Positions 61,905-64,000 of a stretch of DNA of 64,000 bases are shown in pieces. The stretch is from Psychrobacter piscatorii (GTDB taxonomy: Bacteria > Pseudomonadota > Gammaproteobacteria > Pseudomonadales > Moraxellaceae). A model generated the notes under the pieces. It was not told the DNA's origin, did not search any database, and was given only the letters and a program-made list of their open reading frames with translations. The stretch lies in contig NZ_CAJHAR010000007.1 of the NCBI RefSeq assembly GCF_904846415.1, forward strand, positions 62,001 to 126,000, written 5' to 3'. Each line of letters starts with the position of its first letter. Position 1 is the stretch's first letter. Both the position numbers and the translations under genes were made by a program.

Positions 61905-62294
61905 ATGAACCAACGTTTACAACGCTTATCCGATCAGATCCAGCGTGAGCTTGCTGTTCTTATTCGTGATGAAGTCAATGATCCTCGTTTGACTGGCTTT
62001 GTCACAATCTCCAGTGTCAAAGTCAGCCCAGATTTAGGCTATGCAGATGTCTATGTCACTATCATGGAGCCTGAGCTCAATGATGCCATGACTAAGACCA
62101 ATCACGAAGAAAGCGTCAAAGTACTGAATAAAGCAGCAGGATTTTTGCGTACGGAGCTGAGCCATAGCCTAAAAACACGTACTACGCCGCGTCTACGCTT
62201 TCACTATGATGAAGTGACTGCTCGTGGTAACTACATGATGGACTTGATCAGTAAAGCCGTCACTAAAACTGAGCAAAACGAGAATGACGAGTAA
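61905..62294 (+). CDS. rbfA: Ribosome-binding factor A
   Basis: A 129-residue KH-like fold protein needed for 16S 5' end maturation and cold adaptation. RLQRLSDQIQRELAVLIRDEVNDPRLTGFVTISSVKVSPDLGYADVYV covers the conserved half (4-51), and LRTELSHSLKTRTTPRLRFHYDE is the C-terminal signature. truB starts 9 bases after its stop. The AAGTAAGGT sequence precedes the ATG. Confidence 0.97.
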   Translation: MNQRLQRLSDQIQRELAVLIRDEVNDPRLTGFVTISSVKVSPDLGYADVYVTIMEPELNDAMTKTNHEESVKVLNKAAGFLRTELSHSLKTRTTPRLRFHYDEVTARGNYMMDLISKAVTKTEQNENDE

Positions 62295-62303
62295 ATTATT
62301 ATT

Positions 62304-63392
62304 ATGTCTATAGCGTCTAAGCAAGTTGATAAAAAAGCCAACAAAGCACCTGAAAAAATAAAAGTTTCAGGTGTTATCTTGGTGGACAAACCCAAAGGTA
62401 TGACTTCACAGCAAGTTGTGTCAAAAGTGAAGTATTTGTTTAAGTCACCGATACACGATAGCAAAAAGGCTGGTCATACTGGTACGCTTGATCCGATGGC
62501 AACTGGTTTACTGCCGATTTGCCTAGGCGAAGCGACCAAGTTTAGTCATTATCAACTGGATGCTGATAAGTCTTATCAAGCAACGATTTTGCTGGGTAGT
62601 CAAACCGATACGGGTGATGCAGACGGTCATGTGGTGGCACAATCTGCTATTTCAGCATTTGATGATTTTTCATTGGCTACTATCGCACAGCAGTTTCTGG
62701 GCCCTCAGCAGCAGATACCACCGATGTATTCAGCATTAAAAAAAGATGGCAAAAAACTGTATGAGTATGCCCGTGCTGGTATTGAAATCGATAGGCCACC
62801 GAGAGATATTACTATTAAGGCGATTGAGCTGCATGCGATTGATGATACACAGATTCGTTTGACAGTCACTTGTACCAAAGGGACTTACGTACGTGTGTTA
62901 GCAGAGGATATCGCGAAAACATTGGGTACGCTTGGACATTTAACGGCATTGCGTCGTACGCAAGTCGGTAATTTTAGTATTGATGAGTCTATTGCACTAT
63001 CGGCTTTAGAAGATAAAGATTTAGATAGCCGACACTCTCAGTTATTGCCTGTCGATGCGTGCATTGATATCGATGCTGAATTGATATTGACTGAAGAACA
63101 ATGCGCGCGCGTACATATGGGACAGCGCTTAAACGTATCCGATAGCTTGACAGGTAAGCTTAGAGATTATGTCGCAAGCAATGCTGCTTATCAAATATCC
63201 AATGGTAGTGAAGCAGAAACTAATACTGTTAGTTCTGATATTGGTACTGAAGACAGCATTGACATCTCGCAGCCTTTAGAGCACGAGCTACCTGTTGATA
63301 TACGCTTGCTAAATGAGCAAGGAGAATTTCTGGGATTGGGAGCCGTTAGCCTCAATGGTCGATTACAGCCTAAAAAGTTGATTCAGCGCTGA
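62304..63392 (+). CDS. truB: tRNA pseudouridine(55) synthase TruB
   Basis: A 362-residue enzyme that makes pseudouridine 55 in the T-loop of tRNAs. The catalytic Asp is in GHTGTLDPMATGLLP (about 52-66), with YSALKKDGKKLYEYARAG and KGTYVRVLAEDIA as further motifs. The C-terminal PUA-like region is lengthened by an acidic Ser/Thr-rich insert (about 295-330). E. coli TruB is 314 residues. rpsO, often next, is not found here; the following gene is a DJ-1-like gene after a terminator. Confidence 0.97.
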   Translation: MSIASKQVDKKANKAPEKIKVSGVILVDKPKGMTSQQVVSKVKYLFKSPIHDSKKAGHTGTLDPMATGLLPICLGEATKFSHYQLDADKSYQATILLGSQTDTGDADGHVVAQSAISAFDDFSLATIAQQFLGPQQQIPPMYSALKKDGKKLYEYARAGIEIDRPPRDITIKAIELHAIDDTQIRLTVTCTKGTYVRVLAEDIAKTLGTLGHLTALRRTQVGNFSIDESIALSALEDKDLDSRHSQLLPVDACIDIDAELILTEEQCARVHMGQRLNVSDSLTGKLRDYVASNAAYQISNGSEAETNTVSSDIGTEDSIDISQPLEHELPVDIRLLNEQGEFLGLGAVSLNGRLQPKKLIQR

Positions 63393-63771
63393 TAATAGAG
63401 TGATTGCTATAGCTAATCTGTTAACTGAGACCTATTCAATTTACTAATAGTTTACACTAATCACATACCGTCACATTTTATTGCAGGTTTCACCTATGGT
63501 GAAACCTGTTTTTTTTGTACAGTAGATATACCAGCTAGGGAAAGCTGGATCAAAAAAATGGAAGAATGATATAACAATAGAAAATAAGAATAAAAAAGCA
63601 TGTAGAAAGGATGTTCTTTAATAAGAAAAAATACGTCAGAGGATGACTATTATTAACGCAATAATCATTTATCAAATAATAATAAACAACAAAAACTATA
63701 TAATAATAAATTCGATTATAAAAATTCAAATGTAAATAAACAGAAACAAGTATAAATAGAAAAGGAATATC
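63393..63771. other. Intergenic region between truB and the DJ-1-like gene
   Basis: About 380 bases, very AT-rich. It contains the truB terminator and presumably the promoter of the downstream gene. Confidence 0.5.
63484..63516 (+). terminator. Terminator after truB
   Basis: CAGGTTTCACC / TAT / GGTGAAACCTG, a perfect 11-bp stem followed by eight T residues. Confidence 0.92.
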
Positions 63772-64000
63772 ATGAAAACGATCGCTTTTTTACTACACAA
63801 TAACTTTGAGCAAGCAGAATACGAAGACGTTAATAATCAATTAAAAGACAAAGGTTATAAGACCCTTCTGATCACTACTAATAAAGACAAAGAAGTGCAG
63901 GCTATGCAGCAGGATGTAGATAAAGGTGATACCTTTACTGCTGATATTTTCGTAAAAGATGCAAATGTTTCTGATTATGATGCATTAGTATTACCAGGTG
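63772..64000 (+). CDS. DJ-1/PfpI family protein (N-terminal part, cut by window edge)
   Basis: The first 76 residues of a class I glutamine amidotransferase-like protein. MKTIAFLLHNNFEQAEYEDV at the start carries the early Glu of the DJ-1/PfpI active site, and the segment YDALVLPG leads to the strand before the nucleophile elbow, which lies beyond the window. Members act as deglycases, proteases or stress proteins. AAAGGA stands seven bases before the ATG at 63772. Confidence 0.85.
   Translation, partial: MKTIAFLLHNNFEQAEYEDVNNQLKDKGYKTLLITTNKDKEVQAMQQDVDKGDTFTADIFVKDANVSDYDALVLPG

Noticed and set aside
63484-63516. GTTTCACC-TAT-GGTGAAAC after truB as a parS-related site
   Set aside because: The two halves are separated by extra bases, and the hairpin followed by eight T residues is fully explained as a terminator.

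Overview
The window looks like a chromosomal segment of a gammaproteobacterium of the family Moraxellaceae, most likely Psychrobacter. The strongest pointer is a secreted lipase at 2484-3437 that closely resembles the cold-active Lip1 lipases of Psychrobacter immobilis and Moraxella. Gammaproteobacterial gene orders (pepA-holC opposite lptFG; pilB-pilC-pilD-coaE; tpiA-secG-tRNA-Leu-tRNA-fMet-rimP-nusA-infB-rbfA-truB) agree with this. I see no prophage, transposase gene, CRISPR array or rRNA. The genus is an inference; no database search was possible.

Layout. 1-9.3 kb is a mixed accessory/metabolic stretch: the end of an Asp/Glu racemase, a MATE exporter, Lip1, a nitronate monooxygenase-like enzyme, an AT-rich HNH-nuclease gene of probable foreign origin, a VOC protein, a DsrE-like protein, a thioesterase, a YheT hydrolase, a short palindromic MITE-like element and YigZ. 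9.5-18.3 kb holds an RsuA-type pseudouridine synthase, a DsbC-like lipoprotein, a DUF2939 protein, dnaJ, dapB, an orphan secretin-domain protein, an ornithine/lysine decarboxylase, peptide deformylase and a GlsB/YeaQ membrane protein. 18.6-31.5 kb holds mpl, an NlpE-like lipoprotein, gshA-dsbB, erpA, an ABC-F ATPase, an RlpA-like protein, cbpA-cbpM, sstT and holC. 31.5-37.2 kb holds pepA, an isochorismatase-like hydrolase, a 12-bp tandem repeat and lptF-lptG. 37.3-40.4 kb is a TetR/NmrA/epoxide hydrolase module. 40.5-47.2 kb is mostly leftward housekeeping (RsmC-like methyltransferase, DUF3817, xerD, tusA, ruvX, yqgE, recN). 47.9-55.8 kb holds ppnP, rlmB, coaE, the pilD/pilC/pilB type IV pilus genes, tpiA and secG. 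The right end is the two tRNAs and the rimP-nusA-infB-rbfA-truB translation/transcription cluster, then the start of a DJ-1/PfpI gene.

How the genes work together: cell-envelope redox and folding (DsbC-like, DsbB, glutathione synthesis, DnaJ, CbpA/CbpM), envelope building and LPS export (Mpl, LptFG, RlpA), type IV pilus assembly, and ribosome assembly/initiation (RimP, RbfA, InfB, TruB, RlmB, RsuA, initiator tRNA).

Most interesting non-coding signals: four parS-like 16-mers between 9.2 and 26.5 kb (a possible origin-proximal partition region), a 147-bp MITE-like element, a 12-bp x 8.5 minisatellite directly upstream of lptF, and a 25-bp direct repeat that joins the edge of the AT-rich HNH gene to the end of the DsrE gene. 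I did not find a clearly new multi-gene system.
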